Shown here in pieces: positions 41,413 to 49,252 of a stretch of 64,000 nt of DNA (within the stretch, counting starts at the first letter, position 1; every line of letters begins with the position of its first letter). Made by a program: the position numbers and the translations under genes. Source of the stretch: Arthrobacter horti. GTDB lineage: Bacteria > Actinomycetota > Actinomycetes > Actinomycetales > Micrococcaceae. The stretch covers positions 104,072 to 168,071 of the forward strand of contig NZ_JAVALS010000007.1 in assembly GCF_030731045.1 (NCBI RefSeq). Direction: 5' to 3'. Below the pieces are notes generated by a model. It did no database searches and was not told the origin of the DNA. It saw nothing but the letters and a program-made list of their open reading frames with translations.

Positions 41413-42927
41413 ATGGAACACCATCAGCGCGCCTCCCATCAGGACGTGGAGGGCAAGGGCCTGAAGACCGGGCAGCTCGGGCTCCTGGCCATCGTGGTCA
41501 TCGGGCTCGCCACCATCGCCCCCGCCTACACGCTCACCGGTGCCCTCGGCCCCACGGTCCAGCAGGTCGGGGCACAGCTGCCCATCATCTTCGTCATCGG
41601 CTTCATCCCGATGATCCTGGTGGCTTTGGCCTACCGCGAGCTCAACACGGACTCCCCGGACTCGGGCACCACCTTCACCTGGAGCACCAAGGCCTTCGGC
41701 CCGTGGATCGGCTTCATGGGCGGCTGGGGCCTGCTCGCGGCCAACATCATCGTGCTGTCCAACCTGGCCGGCGTCGCAGTGGACTTCTTCTACCTCTTCC
41801 TGGCCCAGATCACGGGTGTGGAAAGCCTGGCAGACCTGGCATCCAACCAGTGGATCAACGTGGGCACCTGTCTGGTGTTCGTGGTGGCCGCCGTCTGGAT
41901 CAGCTACCGCGGTCTGGAGACCGCCAAGACCGTGCAGTACGTCCTGGTGGGCTTCCAGCTCCTGGTCCTGGGGATTTTCGCCGTCATGGCGATCGTCAAC
42001 TGGGAGAACTCCGGCCACGGCATGGCCTTCTCCTGGGAGTGGTTCGACCTGAGCCGCGTTGACGGCTTCAGCGCCATCACCGCGGGCGTCTCCCTCTCGA
42101 TTTTCGTCTACTGGGGCTGGGACGTCTGCCTGACCCTGAACGAGGAGGCCAAGGACGGCCGCAAGACCGCAGGCAAGGCCGGCACCATCACGGCCATGTC
42201 CGTGCTGGCCATCTACCTGGTGGTCTCCATCGCCTGCATCATGTTCGCCGGCATCGGCTCCGAGGAGATCGGCCTGAAGAACCCGGACAACGCGGGCAAC
42301 ATCTTCACCGCGCTGGCCTCCCCCATCATGGGCCCGCTGGCCATCCTCATGTCCCTGGCGGTCCTCTCCAGCTCCGCGGCATCCCTGCAGTCCACGTTCA
42401 TGTCCCCGGCTCGCGGACTGCTGGCCATGGGACACTACGGCGCCCTGCCGAAGTCCATGGCCAAGGTGGACGCGGTCCACTTCACCCCGGCCAACGCCAC
42501 CATGGCGGCCGGTGTGATCTCCTGGGGCTTCTACGCGGTCATGCACATCCTCAGCCAGAACGTCCTCAACGACACCATCCTGGCCCTGGGCCTCATGATC
42601 TGCTTCTACTACGGCCTGACCGCGTTCGCCTGCGTCTGGTACTTCCGCAAGACGCTCCTGAACAGCGTCCGGAACTTCGTGCTGCGCGGTGCCGCCCCGG
42701 TGATCGGCGGCATCATGCTCTTCGTGGTCATGATCCAGACGGCCGTGGACTCCTGGGACCCGGACTTCGGTTCCGGCACCGCGGTGTTCGGCGTCGGCCT
42801 GGTGTTCGTGGTGGGCGTCGGCATCCTGCTCCTGGGTGTGGCGGCCATGCTGGTCATGGCGCGCAGGAGCCCCGCATTCTTCCGCGGCGAGACGCTGAAG
42901 ATGGACACTCCGGCCCTGGTCGACTGA
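41413..42927 (+). CDS. APC superfamily amino acid/polyamine permease
   Basis: A 504-residue permease with about 12 helices. The N-terminus LGLLAIVVIGLATIAPAYT followed by GALGP is the conserved first-helix region, and PDSGTTFTWSTKAFGPWIGF matches the helix 3 region of APC permeases. The start ATG at 41413 begins MEHHQRASHQD; the ribosome site is weak. Placement behind agmatine deiminase suggests agmatine or putrescine uptake, which is inference; other amino acids are possible. Confidence 0.88.
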   Translation: MEHHQRASHQDVEGKGLKTGQLGLLAIVVIGLATIAPAYTLTGALGPTVQQVGAQLPIIFVIGFIPMILVALAYRELNTDSPDSGTTFTWSTKAFGPWIGFMGGWGLLAANIIVLSNLAGVAVDFFYLFLAQITGVESLADLASNQWINVGTCLVFVVAAVWISYRGLETAKTVQYVLVGFQLLVLGIFAVMAIVNWENSGHGMAFSWEWFDLSRVDGFSAITAGVSLSIFVYWGWDVCLTLNEEAKDGRKTAGKAGTITAMSVLAIYLVVSIACIMFAGIGSEEIGLKNPDNAGNIFTALASPIMGPLAILMSLAVLSSSAASLQSTFMSPARGLLAMGHYGALPKSMAKVDAVHFTPANATMAAGVISWGFYAVMHILSQNVLNDTILALGLMICFYYGLTAFACVWYFRKTLLNSVRNFVLRGAAPVIGGIMLFVVMIQTAVDSWDPDFGSGTAVFGVGLVFVVGVGILLLGVAAMLVMARRSPAFFRGETLKMDTPALVD

Positions 42928-42950
42928 GCCGACAGGCGCCCACATGGCCG

Positions 42951-42990
42951 ACGACGGCGCCGCACCCCACGCGGGGTGCGGCGCCGTCGT
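42951..42990. terminator. Bidirectional terminator between the permease gene and dps
   Basis: An 18-bp perfect stem (42951-42968 with 42973-42990) with an ACGC loop lies between convergent genes, with a T-containing tail on the plus strand. Confidence 0.85.
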
Positions 42991-43027
42991 CGTTCTCAGG
43001 CAGCCGTGGCCGGCAGCGCGCAGCCGC

Positions 43028-43477
43028 TCAGGCGGTCTGGTTCTCCGCGCCGATCATCCAGGCCTGCTTCTCCAGCGCTTCCAGGATGGTGTGAAGCAAG
43101 TCCGCCGAGGTGGGGTCCTCCTCGTCCACCTGGTCGTGAACCTTGCGGACCGTACCGACGGCGGCGCGGATTGCGGCCACCACGCGGTCGACCGCATCGT
43201 GGGTGGAGACCAGGCCCTCCGGGAACGCCGGGAGCGTGGTGTCGCGGGTGACCGTGGCACTGCGCCCGTCCGGCACGGCGTCCAGGGCCCGCATCCGCTC
43301 GGCCACGTCGTCGCTGAGGTTCCGTGCCTCCTCGATCAGGACGTCGAGCTGAAGGTGCAGATCACGGAAGTTGGGGCCGACGATGTTCCAGTGGGCCTGC
43401 TTGCCCTGCAGGTGCAGCTCGATCAGATCGGTCAGGACGGCCTGGAGATTGGCCGTGAGCGTGGGTGATGCCTTCAT
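43028..43477 (-). CDS. dps: Dps family DNA-protecting ferritin-like protein
   Basis: Dps dodecamers oxidise and store iron and protect DNA during stress. The ferroxidase centre at the subunit interface is visible: [20 protein letters not shown] and [14 protein letters not shown] with the conserved His, Asp and Glu ligands. The 149-residue length lacks the long basic tail of some actinobacterial Dps proteins. The gene stands alone between a terminator and the deacetylase gene. Confidence 0.93.
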   Translation of the reverse strand: MKASPTLTANLQAVLTDLIELHLQGKQAHWNIVGPNFRDLHLQLDVLIEEARNLSDDVAERMRALDAVPDGRSATVTRDTTLPAFPEGLVSTHDAVDRVVAAIRAAVGTVRKVHDQVDEEDPTSADLLHTILEALEKQAWMIGAENQTA

Positions 43478-43548
43478 GCGTCCTCCTCTGTGCGGTGAAA
43501 GTGCCGGTCTCTTCCGACGCTACCCCGCTCCAGCCCGGCCGCACAGCC

Positions 43549-44358
43549 TCAGGCGCCGATGAAATCCTCCAGGCGGACCACCGTCAGGCCGGCCGCCTGC
43601 TGCGCCTTGTGGAACGCGGCGAGGTCCTGCTCGAACTCCGGGCGGAAATGCATGAGGCAGATGTCGCCGGGCCGCAGGGAGTTGCCCACCTGGTAGTCCA
43701 TCCTCCCGGCATTGGCCTTGCACTCCCAGTGGATGATGGCCTTGAGCCCGGCGGCCGCGACGGCCCGCCGCATGGCGTTCGAGTAGAAGCCTCCCGGCGG
43801 GCGGAACAGCGTGGGGGCGGTGCCGTACTCGGTCTTGATGTAGTCCCGCATGCCGGTGATCTCACCGAGCTGGTACTCATAGGACGCGTTCACCATGCTC
43901 GTGTTGTGGCTGATGGTGTGGTCCTGGATGTGGTCCCCGCGCTTCTGGAAGGCCTTGAAGAAGTCCGGGTTCTCCCCCATGGCGCTCTTGGTCAGGAACA
44001 GGGTGGCCGGGTAGCCGTACTGGTCCAGGAGTTGGAGTTCCTTGGGGCTTTTGGCCAGCCCGTCGTCGATGGTCAGGAACACCACCGGCTGCTTGGTGAT
44101 GACCCGCGTGACCACGGGCGCCATGCCGTCCTCGATGGGCGGCAGCTTGTAATCGCTGGTGAAGGTGGGGCTTGGCTTCGGCGTGGGGGTGGGCGTGGAA
44201 GTGGGCGTGGGCGATGGGGCCGGCCGGTTCGTGGTGGGGCCCGGGGTGGGCGCCGCCGCATCCTTCGACGGGGACGCGCTGCAGGCGCCCAGGAGTGGAG
44301 CCGCAGCGGCGCCCAGCGCCAGGAGTGCGGCACGGCGGGAGAATGGAAGGTCTTGCAT
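43549..44358 (-). CDS. Polysaccharide deacetylase lipoprotein
   Basis: The NodB-fold esterase has TIDDG near residue 96 (catalytic Asp and metal Asp), the metal histidines in HTISHNT, and RPPGGFYSN. It starts with a twin-arginine-like SRRAALLALG and a lipobox LLGAC at about residues 22-26, so it is predicted to be exported and lipid-anchored. A Pro/Thr-rich linker follows. The likely substrate is peptidoglycan or another N-acetylated wall glycan. The ATG at 44358 has GGGG 11 bases upstream. Confidence 0.9.
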   Translation of the reverse strand: MQDLPFSRRAALLALGAAAAPLLGACSASPSKDAAAPTPGPTTNRPAPSPTPTSTPTPTPKPSPTFTSDYKLPPIEDGMAPVVTRVITKQPVVFLTIDDGLAKSPKELQLLDQYGYPATLFLTKSAMGENPDFFKAFQKRGDHIQDHTISHNTSMVNASYEYQLGEITGMRDYIKTEYGTAPTLFRPPGGFYSNAMRRAVAAAGLKAIIHWECKANAGRMDYQVGNSLRPGDICLMHFRPEFEQDLAAFHKAQQAAGLTVVRLEDFIGA

Positions 44359-44445
44359 GTGTGGACTGCCCCTTAGCTGGTATCGGCTCGATGGTAAGGG
44401 ATGAAGGTGACGGGCGGCCGAAATTCACGCTCCACTACGGCGGCG

Positions 44446-44475
44446 TTGCCCGCCGGGACCAGGAAACGATACTGT
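44446..44475 (+). promoter_or_regulatory. Promoter upstream of the second glycine riboswitch
   Basis: TTGCCC (44446-44451) and TACTGT (44470-44475) are 18 bp apart, about 50 bp before the riboswitch. Confidence 0.5.
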
Positions 44476-44524
44476 GTGAGCCGTGTCACCGCCCTCCGGG
44501 GCGGTGATGTGCGCCGATTGATCC

Positions 44525-44703
44525 GTGGCGGGAGAGCCCTGCCCCTCCGGTCAGGCGCCGTAGGAGCAAACCCTCCCCGGGAATCTCTCAGGCACCCGTA
44601 CCGCCACGGTCAGGCGACTCTGGAAAGCAGCCTCCGGGCTCACCGACGGGGCAAGCGGATCACACCGCGGAAACTCTCAGGTCCATGACAGAGCGGGGAG
44701 GAA
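44525..44703 (+). promoter_or_regulatory. Tandem glycine riboswitch of the metF-like gene
   Basis: Aptamer 1: GTGGCGGGAGAGCCC, GCCGTAGGAGCAAA, AATCTCTCAGGCAC. Aptamer 2: CTCTGGAAAGCAGC, CACCGACGGGGCAAG, AAACTCTCAGGTCC, closing GAGCGGGGAGGA. The same elements occur upstream of gcvP, so the assignment is secure. It ends 47 bases before the ATG at 44751. Confidence 0.95.
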
Positions 44704-44750
44704 CCTCTGCCCATCGGCGTCCCCGGGACGCCCGAACCCAGGAGTTCCGG

Positions 44751-45551
44751 ATGCTGCCCCTGCATTGCGAGATCATCCCCACGGACCGGATCGTCGACGC
44801 CGTCCTCCGCCATGTGCCGGCGCCCACCGGCCTGAGCGTCACCTGCCTGCCTCAGCACAGCGTGGACGCCACCGTCGGCACCGCCACACGCCTCGCAGAG
44901 CTCGGCTACAGCGTGGTCCCGCACCTGGCCGCCAAGGCGATCGGCGGCCGGACGGCGCTGCGCACCCTCCTCGACCGGTGCATCGCGTCGGGGATCTCCG
45001 AGGTGTTCGTGATCGGCGGGGACGCGGGCACGCCCGCGGGCCCTTATGCCACAGGTGAAGAACTGGGGCGCGACGTCGCAGAGCTGGCGGGCGGGGATCT
45101 CGCCATCGGCGTGGCCGGATACCCGGAGGGGCACCCGGGGATCGATGCGGCAGTCCTGCTCGAGTCCCTGCGGAGGAAACAGGAATATGCCTCCCGGGTT
45201 GTGACACAGATGTGCTTCTCTGCGGACACGGTGCACGCCTACGTGGACACGCTGCGCGCGGAAGGCGTCCACCTCCCGGTCAGGGCCGGCGTGGCCGGCT
45301 CCGTCCCAAAGACCAAGTTGCTCTCCCTGGCCACGAAGATCGGGGTGGGCTCCTCGCTGAAGTTCCTCAGCGGCAAGGGTGCGCTCGCCCGGAAACTCCT
45401 GTCCACGGAGCGGTACGAACCGCTGGACCTGATCGGGCAGCTGCAGGAACGCCCTGGGATCGACAGCGTTCAGCTCTACAGCTTCAACGCCGTGGACCGG
45501 CTGCCCGCCGTCGCCGCGCACCGTTCACGGAGCGTTCACCCCCCTGTATAG
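44751..45551 (+). CDS. Methylenetetrahydrofolate reductase family protein
   Basis: A 266-residue TIM-barrel protein of the MetF type, which reduces 5,10-methylene-THF to 5-methyl-THF. Indicative segments are EIIPTDRI at the start, VFVIGGDAG near residue 86, IGVAGYPEGHPG (near 120), TQMCFSADTVHAYVD and GVAGSVPKTKLLSL. It is shorter than E. coli MetF, and conventional motifs are only partly kept. ATG 44751 has GGAG six bases upstream; an ATG at 44685 lies inside the riboswitch and is rejected. Control by a glycine riboswitch implies a role in handling one-carbon units from glycine. Confidence 0.8.
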   Translation: MLPLHCEIIPTDRIVDAVLRHVPAPTGLSVTCLPQHSVDATVGTATRLAELGYSVVPHLAAKAIGGRTALRTLLDRCIASGISEVFVIGGDAGTPAGPYATGEELGRDVAELAGGDLAIGVAGYPEGHPGIDAAVLLESLRRKQEYASRVVTQMCFSADTVHAYVDTLRAEGVHLPVRAGVAGSVPKTKLLSLATKIGVGSSLKFLSGKGALARKLLSTERYEPLDLIGQLQERPGIDSVQLYSFNAVDRLPAVAAHRSRSVHPPV

Positions 45552-45552
45552 A
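45523..45552 (+). promoter_or_regulatory. PHO-box-like direct repeats and -10 of the metallophosphoesterase gene
   Basis: GTTCACGGAGC (45523-45533) and GTTCACCCCCC (45534-45544) form two 11-bp units beginning GTTCAC, the layout of PhoP boxes in Streptomyces-type Actinobacteria. TATAGA at 45547-45552 follows as -10. All of it overlaps the end of the metF-like gene. Confidence 0.6.
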
Positions 45553-45640
45553 CAAGGGCACGGTGGCAGCGGGCCGTATTCACCTCATCTTCCTAGCGTG
45601 GATCCGTCATCGCCCCCCTCACCGAAGGATCCGCGTCACC

Positions 45641-46672
45641 ATGAAACCCCTCACCCGCCGCACGGCTCTTGCGTCCTCCTTGGCCGGAATCGCCGCCCTG
45701 GGAGCCGCGTCCGCCGCACGCGCCGACGAGCAGAGCTACGGGCTGCTCGGTAAAGACAAGCCCAAGAGCGTCTTCTCCGTCATCAGCGACATCCAGGGCG
45801 ATCTGCACGATTTCGGCATGGCGCTGCAGGACATCGAGACCACGAATCCTGCCGTCCGCAGCTCCGGTCTGGTCATCAACGGCGACATCACTCCGCGCGG
45901 TTACGACTTCGAATACCGGGACGTCCAGAAAGTCCTGGACGCCAATCCTCATGCCCGGAACGCCCACTGGGTGATCGGCAACCACGAGTTCTACATCCCC
46001 AAGTGGGCCACCCCGTCCACCCTTCAGCAGGCCACGTGGCCCAACGGCTGCTCCGAAGAGACCCTCTTCAACAACTTCTACCGCTTCACCGGCCGCGACA
46101 AGGTGTACACCGAAGTGGATCTGGGCGGCGTGCCCGCACTGATTCTCGGCACGGAGAAGTACATGCACTACCACGACACGAAACTCTGGGACGAGGTCTG
46201 GATGAGCGATGCGCAGTTCGCCTGGCTGGAATCCCGGCTGGCTTTCTGGACCGCGCGGAAGAAGCCGGTCATGGTGTTCTGCCATCACCCGCTCCCCAAC
46301 ACCGTCTCCGGCACGCGCAATGCCCTCTACAAGGCGGACTACCTTCAGCCGGACCGCCTGCTGGGCCTGTTCGGCCAGTACAAGAACGTGTTCTTCTTCA
46401 GCGGGCACACCCACTGGGATCTTAACCTCTCCGACTGGGCCGTGCGCCGTGTGGTGCACGGCACCGGAAATGACGAGGGCTTCATGACCGTGAACACGGG
46501 GGCCATCCAGACCCTCTGGGAGGATGACGGGCACGGCGGCGAGCGCGCTCTGGATCCGCTGGAGGCCAGCGGACTGCAGGTGGAGGTGTTCAAGGACTCG
46601 GTCCTGCTGCGCGCCCGCGACTATCGCCGCAAGCAATGGATCAAGGAGCTGCACGTGCCGCTGTTCTTCTGA
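45641..46672 (+). CDS. Tat-exported metallophosphoesterase
   Basis: Residues 1-30 form a Tat signal (TRRTALASSLAG, ending ARADE). The calcineurin-like dinuclear metal site is visible as SDIQGDLHD, VINGDITPRG, VIGNHEF, CHHPLPN and SGHTHWD. The 343-residue enzyme probably hydrolyses an extracellular phosphate ester. The upstream PHO-box-like repeat suggests induction on phosphate starvation. AAGGAT precedes the ATG by 11 bases. It follows the metF-like gene but appears to have its own promoter. Confidence 0.88.
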   Translation: MKPLTRRTALASSLAGIAALGAASAARADEQSYGLLGKDKPKSVFSVISDIQGDLHDFGMALQDIETTNPAVRSSGLVINGDITPRGYDFEYRDVQKVLDANPHARNAHWVIGNHEFYIPKWATPSTLQQATWPNGCSEETLFNNFYRFTGRDKVYTEVDLGGVPALILGTEKYMHYHDTKLWDEVWMSDAQFAWLESRLAFWTARKKPVMVFCHHPLPNTVSGTRNALYKADYLQPDRLLGLFGQYKNVFFFSGHTHWDLNLSDWAVRRVVHGTGNDEGFMTVNTGAIQTLWEDDGHGGERALDPLEASGLQVEVFKDSVLLRARDYRRKQWIKELHVPLFF

Positions 46673-46734
46673 CGCCGGCCCGTCTCCTCCGACGCACTGC
46701 GCAACATTCCTTTCCCGGGCCGGAAGGCCGTCCG

Positions 46735-46740
46735 TACCCT
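46735..46740 (+). promoter_or_regulatory. -10 element (TACCCT) of the DUF4395 gene
   Basis: TACCCT ends six bases before the ATG at 46747 and supports that codon as a leaderless start. Confidence 0.5.
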
Positions 46741-46746
46741 GAAAAC

Positions 46747-47265
46747 ATGGCCGATTCCACTGTCAGCACCGGGCTGCGGCGCACCTTCGCTTTCCCCAAT
46801 CCGGTCAATGAATACGCCGCCCGCTCCACCGCCGGGATCATCGTGGTGCTCAGCCTCGCGACTCTCGTTCTCGGGCTGACCGCGGGCTGGGGCTGGCTGC
46901 TCTGGATCATCGCGCTCGGATTCTGGCTGCGCGTGGCCGGAGGCCCCAAGTACTCCCCCGCCGGCCGGCTGGCCGTCCACGTCATCGCTCCCCGCTTCGG
47001 CAAGGCACGTCTCGTGGCGGGCCCGCCCAAGCGCTTCGCCCAGACCATCGGCGCCACGATGTCGACGACGGCTGCGGTGCTCTGGACCTTCGGGCTCGCG
47101 CCTGCGGCCTGGGCGTTGCTGGGCCTGCTGATCGTCGCCGCATCCCTGGAGGCGTTCGCGGGCTTCTGCCTGGGCTGCTGGATCTTCGGCCGCCTGCAGG
47201 ACGCGGGCGTCATCCCGGAGAGCGTCTGCGAGGCCTGCAGCAACATCTCCCTGCGCCGCGCCTGA
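46747..47265 (+). CDS. DUF4395 family membrane protein
   Basis: The 172-residue protein has four predicted helices near 28-50, 52-65, 100-118 and 120-140. Family features are FPNPVNEYAARSTAG at the start, a basic GGPKYSPAGRLA loop, and CLGCWIFG near 145, followed by CEAC near 162. DUF4395 members often accompany thioredoxin or sulfur-transfer genes; no such partner is here. The four cysteines may be redox-active or bind metal, but this is inference. Confidence 0.82.
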   Translation: MADSTVSTGLRRTFAFPNPVNEYAARSTAGIIVVLSLATLVLGLTAGWGWLLWIIALGFWLRVAGGPKYSPAGRLAVHVIAPRFGKARLVAGPPKRFAQTIGATMSTTAAVLWTFGLAPAAWALLGLLIVAASLEAFAGFCLGCWIFGRLQDAGVIPESVCEACSNISLRRA

Positions 47266-47284
47266 GCGGCCACGCTGGAACGCA

Positions 47285-47323
47285 CGACGACGCCGGGCAG
47301 CCGCCCGGCGTCGTCGTTCTTCT
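47285..47323 (+). terminator. Terminator after the DUF4395 gene
   Basis: A perfect 14-bp stem (47285-47298 with 47303-47316) with an AGCC loop is followed by a T-rich tail; the MerR gene converges from the right. Confidence 0.85.
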
Positions 47324-47338
47324 TTTGCGGGTGATCAC

Positions 47339-48109
47339 TCAGCCGTCGCGGCGCTCCACGTAGACGCGGAGGACGTCACGCACGAAGCCTGCACCCTCCG
47401 CACCGCCGTAGTGGGCCGCGAAACGCGGGTCCGCCACGTACATCTCGGCCAGGCCGAGCAGATACGCCGAGGGTGCCCCGTCCGGGTGCCCGGGCGTGCC
47501 GGGGATCCCGGAGAGCCAGGCGTCATGCCGGGACGCGAGCGCCTGGGCTTCGTCCCCGGCCGGCTCCAGGCCGCGGGCCGCGGCGTCGCGCCAGGCGGCG
47601 CTGAGCGACTCCTGCCGGTCCTTCCACTCCTGCCGGCCGTCGGGGCCGAGCCCCCGCCACCAGGCGTCCGAGTCCGCGTAGGCCTTGGCGCCCCAGCGCT
47701 GTTCCACCTCGTCCTTGTACTGCGTGTGATCGAAACCGTCCAGCATGTCCTCTGCCATGAGACGGCCACCTCCTTTCAACTGGCTGATGGTGCGCTCCAC
47801 GGCCTGGATCTGCCGGGCCAGCCGGTCCTGGTCCTGCCGCAGCAGGCCCAGGTGGTGGTCCAGGGCGGTGACCGGGTCGGCCTGCCGGCCCAGGACGTCG
47901 CCGATGGCCGGGAGGCCGAGTCCCAGTCCGCGGAGCAGGAGGATGCGCTGGAGCCTCACCAGGGCGTCGCGGTCGTAGTAGCGGTAGCCGTTGTGGCCCA
48001 CCCGGCTCGGCTCCAGCAGGCCCACGTGCTCGTAGTGCCTGAGGGTCCGGCTGGTGGTGCCCGCCAGTCGCGCGATCTCCTGGATGCTCCAGTCCGTGTT
48101 CTCCTCCAT
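47339..48109 (-). CDS. MerR family regulator with TipAS drug-binding domain
   Basis: The N-terminal MerR winged helix is clear: SIQEIARLAGTTSRTLRHYE, GYRYYDRDALVRLQRI. A coiled coil at about 80-115 links it to a TipAS-like C-terminal domain (about 130-256: YKDEVEQRWG, AWWRGLGPDG, YLLGLAEMYVADPRFAAHY). TipA proteins bind thiopeptide and other antibiotics and activate their own promoter. Here the gene's own promoter has the 19-bp spacer and palindrome expected of MerR control, so it is probably autoregulated. The transcript appears leaderless, with TACGCT six bases before the ATG. Confidence 0.92.
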   Translation of the reverse strand: MEENTDWSIQEIARLAGTTSRTLRHYEHVGLLEPSRVGHNGYRYYDRDALVRLQRILLLRGLGLGLPAIGDVLGRQADPVTALDHHLGLLRQDQDRLARQIQAVERTISQLKGGGRLMAEDMLDGFDHTQYKDEVEQRWGAKAYADSDAWWRGLGPDGRQEWKDRQESLSAAWRDAAARGLEPAGDEAQALASRHDAWLSGIPGTPGHPDGAPSAYLLGLAEMYVADPRFAAHYGGAEGAGFVRDVLRVYVERRDG

Positions 48110-48115
48110 GCCTCC

Positions 48116-48146
48116 AGCGTAGAAGTTGACGTAGCGTCAAGGTCAA
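48116..48146 (-). promoter_or_regulatory. MerR-type autoregulated promoter with palindrome
   Basis: TTGACC (48141-48146) and TACGCT (48116-48121) on the minus strand are 19 bp apart, the long spacer of MerR-activated promoters. The spacer holds the palindrome TTGACG-TAG-CGTCAA (48126-48140). Confidence 0.75.
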
Positions 48147-48148
48147 GA

Positions 48149-48652
48149 TCAGGCGAAAGCCGGCTGCCTCAGCCCGGTGAACGAGGAGCCGTGGAACACC
48201 AACGGGGCCACGTGCCCCTCCCGCACCTCGTAGCCGTGGACGCGCAGCAGCACCACGGTATGGTCCCCCGCCGGGACCTCCTGCTCCACGGAGCAGTCCA
48301 GCCAGAGCGCCGCGCCGGGCAGGAGGATCGCGCCCTCGGAACTGACGCTCACGGGCAGCCCCGCGAAGCGGTCCCCGTCCCGTGAGGCGATCTGCCGGGC
48401 CGCGTGCTCCTGGTGGGCGGACAGGACGGAGACCCCCAAGCGCCCGGTCCCGCGCAGGACGGGCCAGGTCCGGCTGGAGTTCTGCACCGCGAACATCACC
48501 AGCGGCGGGTCCAGCGACACTCCTACGGTGAAGGTGGACACCACCAGCCCCTGCGGCGCACCATCGACCAGGGCCGCGAGCGCGGCCACCCCGCTGGGCA
48601 CGGTGGCGAAAGCCTGGCGCAGCGTGGCGCCGTCGGAATCACTGACGAGCAT
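48149..48652 (-). CDS. Flavin reductase family protein
   Basis: A 167-residue FMN-binding split-barrel reductase of the kind that supplies reduced flavin to two-component monooxygenases. Diagnostic are LRQAFATVPSGVAALAA, GLVVSTFTVGVSLDPPLVMF, and the C-terminal GDHTVVLLRV with the family histidine. ATG 48652 has AGGAGGA upstream, whereas the farther ATG would add 15 basic residues. It lies 39 bp upstream of the MerR gene. No monooxygenase gene is near. Confidence 0.9.
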   Translation of the reverse strand: MLVSDSDGATLRQAFATVPSGVAALAALVDGAPQGLVVSTFTVGVSLDPPLVMFAVQNSSRTWPVLRGTGRLGVSVLSAHQEHAARQIASRDGDRFAGLPVSVSSEGAILLPGAALWLDCSVEQEVPAGDHTVVLLRVHGYEVREGHVAPLVFHGSSFTGLRQPAFA

Positions 48653-49001
48653 GGCATTCCTCCTCATTGCCGGACCCGATCGGCGGGCCCGTGGCAACCA
48701 TCTGAGCAGAGGCGCGCGGGCTTGTCCCGCGGCCGGTCACGGGAGGAAAGAGCACGCAATATGCGGGGACATCGGGGCTGAATGACGCCCCATGACATGG
48801 GACGACGCCGTCGGGACGCCCTGCGTCACGGGAAGTCTCGCGCGGGGCGGTGAGGGCGGCCCGCGCGGTCAGCGGAGGACGGCGTGCGTCCCCACATCAC
48901 CGCGCATGACGACGACGGCGGGTGGGCCGCCGTCGTCGTCCATGGGGCGGGTGTGACGGAGAAAGTCTCCCCGTGACCGGCACGGGGGCCGGCCGCGCCG
49001 C
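48653..49001. other. 349-bp gene-free stretch
   Basis: No gene is visible. It includes a hairpin at 48908-48940 that terminates the leftward flotillin/NfeD-like operon; the rest is GC-rich sequence without clear motifs. Confidence 0.5.
48908..48940 (-). terminator. Hairpin after the flotillin/NfeD-like operon
   Basis: A 14-bp perfect stem (48908-48921 with 48927-48940) with a GTGGG loop. No clear T-run is present. Confidence 0.55.
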
Positions 49002-49244
49002 CTATCGCTCGCTTCGCAGCACCTCCGGCAGTTCCTCGACGAAGACGGTCAGCGGCGGTTCGTAGCGGATGACCAGGACCTTTTCCCCGGTTTCGAACAC
49101 GCTGGTCCCGTCGAGGGGGTGCGCGTGAAAGGCGCTGGTGCCGCCCTGGAACGGCAGCATGACCTCCCCTACCGTGCCCGGTGCGATCCTCCCCGTGACG
49201 CGGCCGATCTTTCCGGTGAGGCTGTAGTCGACGATTTCACGCAT
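49002..49244 (-). CDS. Short NfeD-like OB-fold protein
   Basis: Only 80 residues and no membrane helix. LTGKIGRVTGRIAPGTVGEVML and VFETGEKVLVIRYEPPLTVFVEEL (each shown in part of the chain) fit the C-terminal OB domain of NfeD: a small beta-barrel with a conserved G-x-V-L-V segment. It follows the flotillin gene by eight bases, and flotillin-NfeD pairs are widespread, so context supports the call. It may bind the flotillin oligomer directly. Family membership is by pattern and needs a profile search. Confidence 0.6.
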   Translation of the reverse strand: MREIVDYSLTGKIGRVTGRIAPGTVGEVMLPFQGGTSAFHAHPLDGTSVFETGEKVLVIRYEPPLTVFVEELPEVLRSER

Positions 49245-49252
49245 GGGGACCG

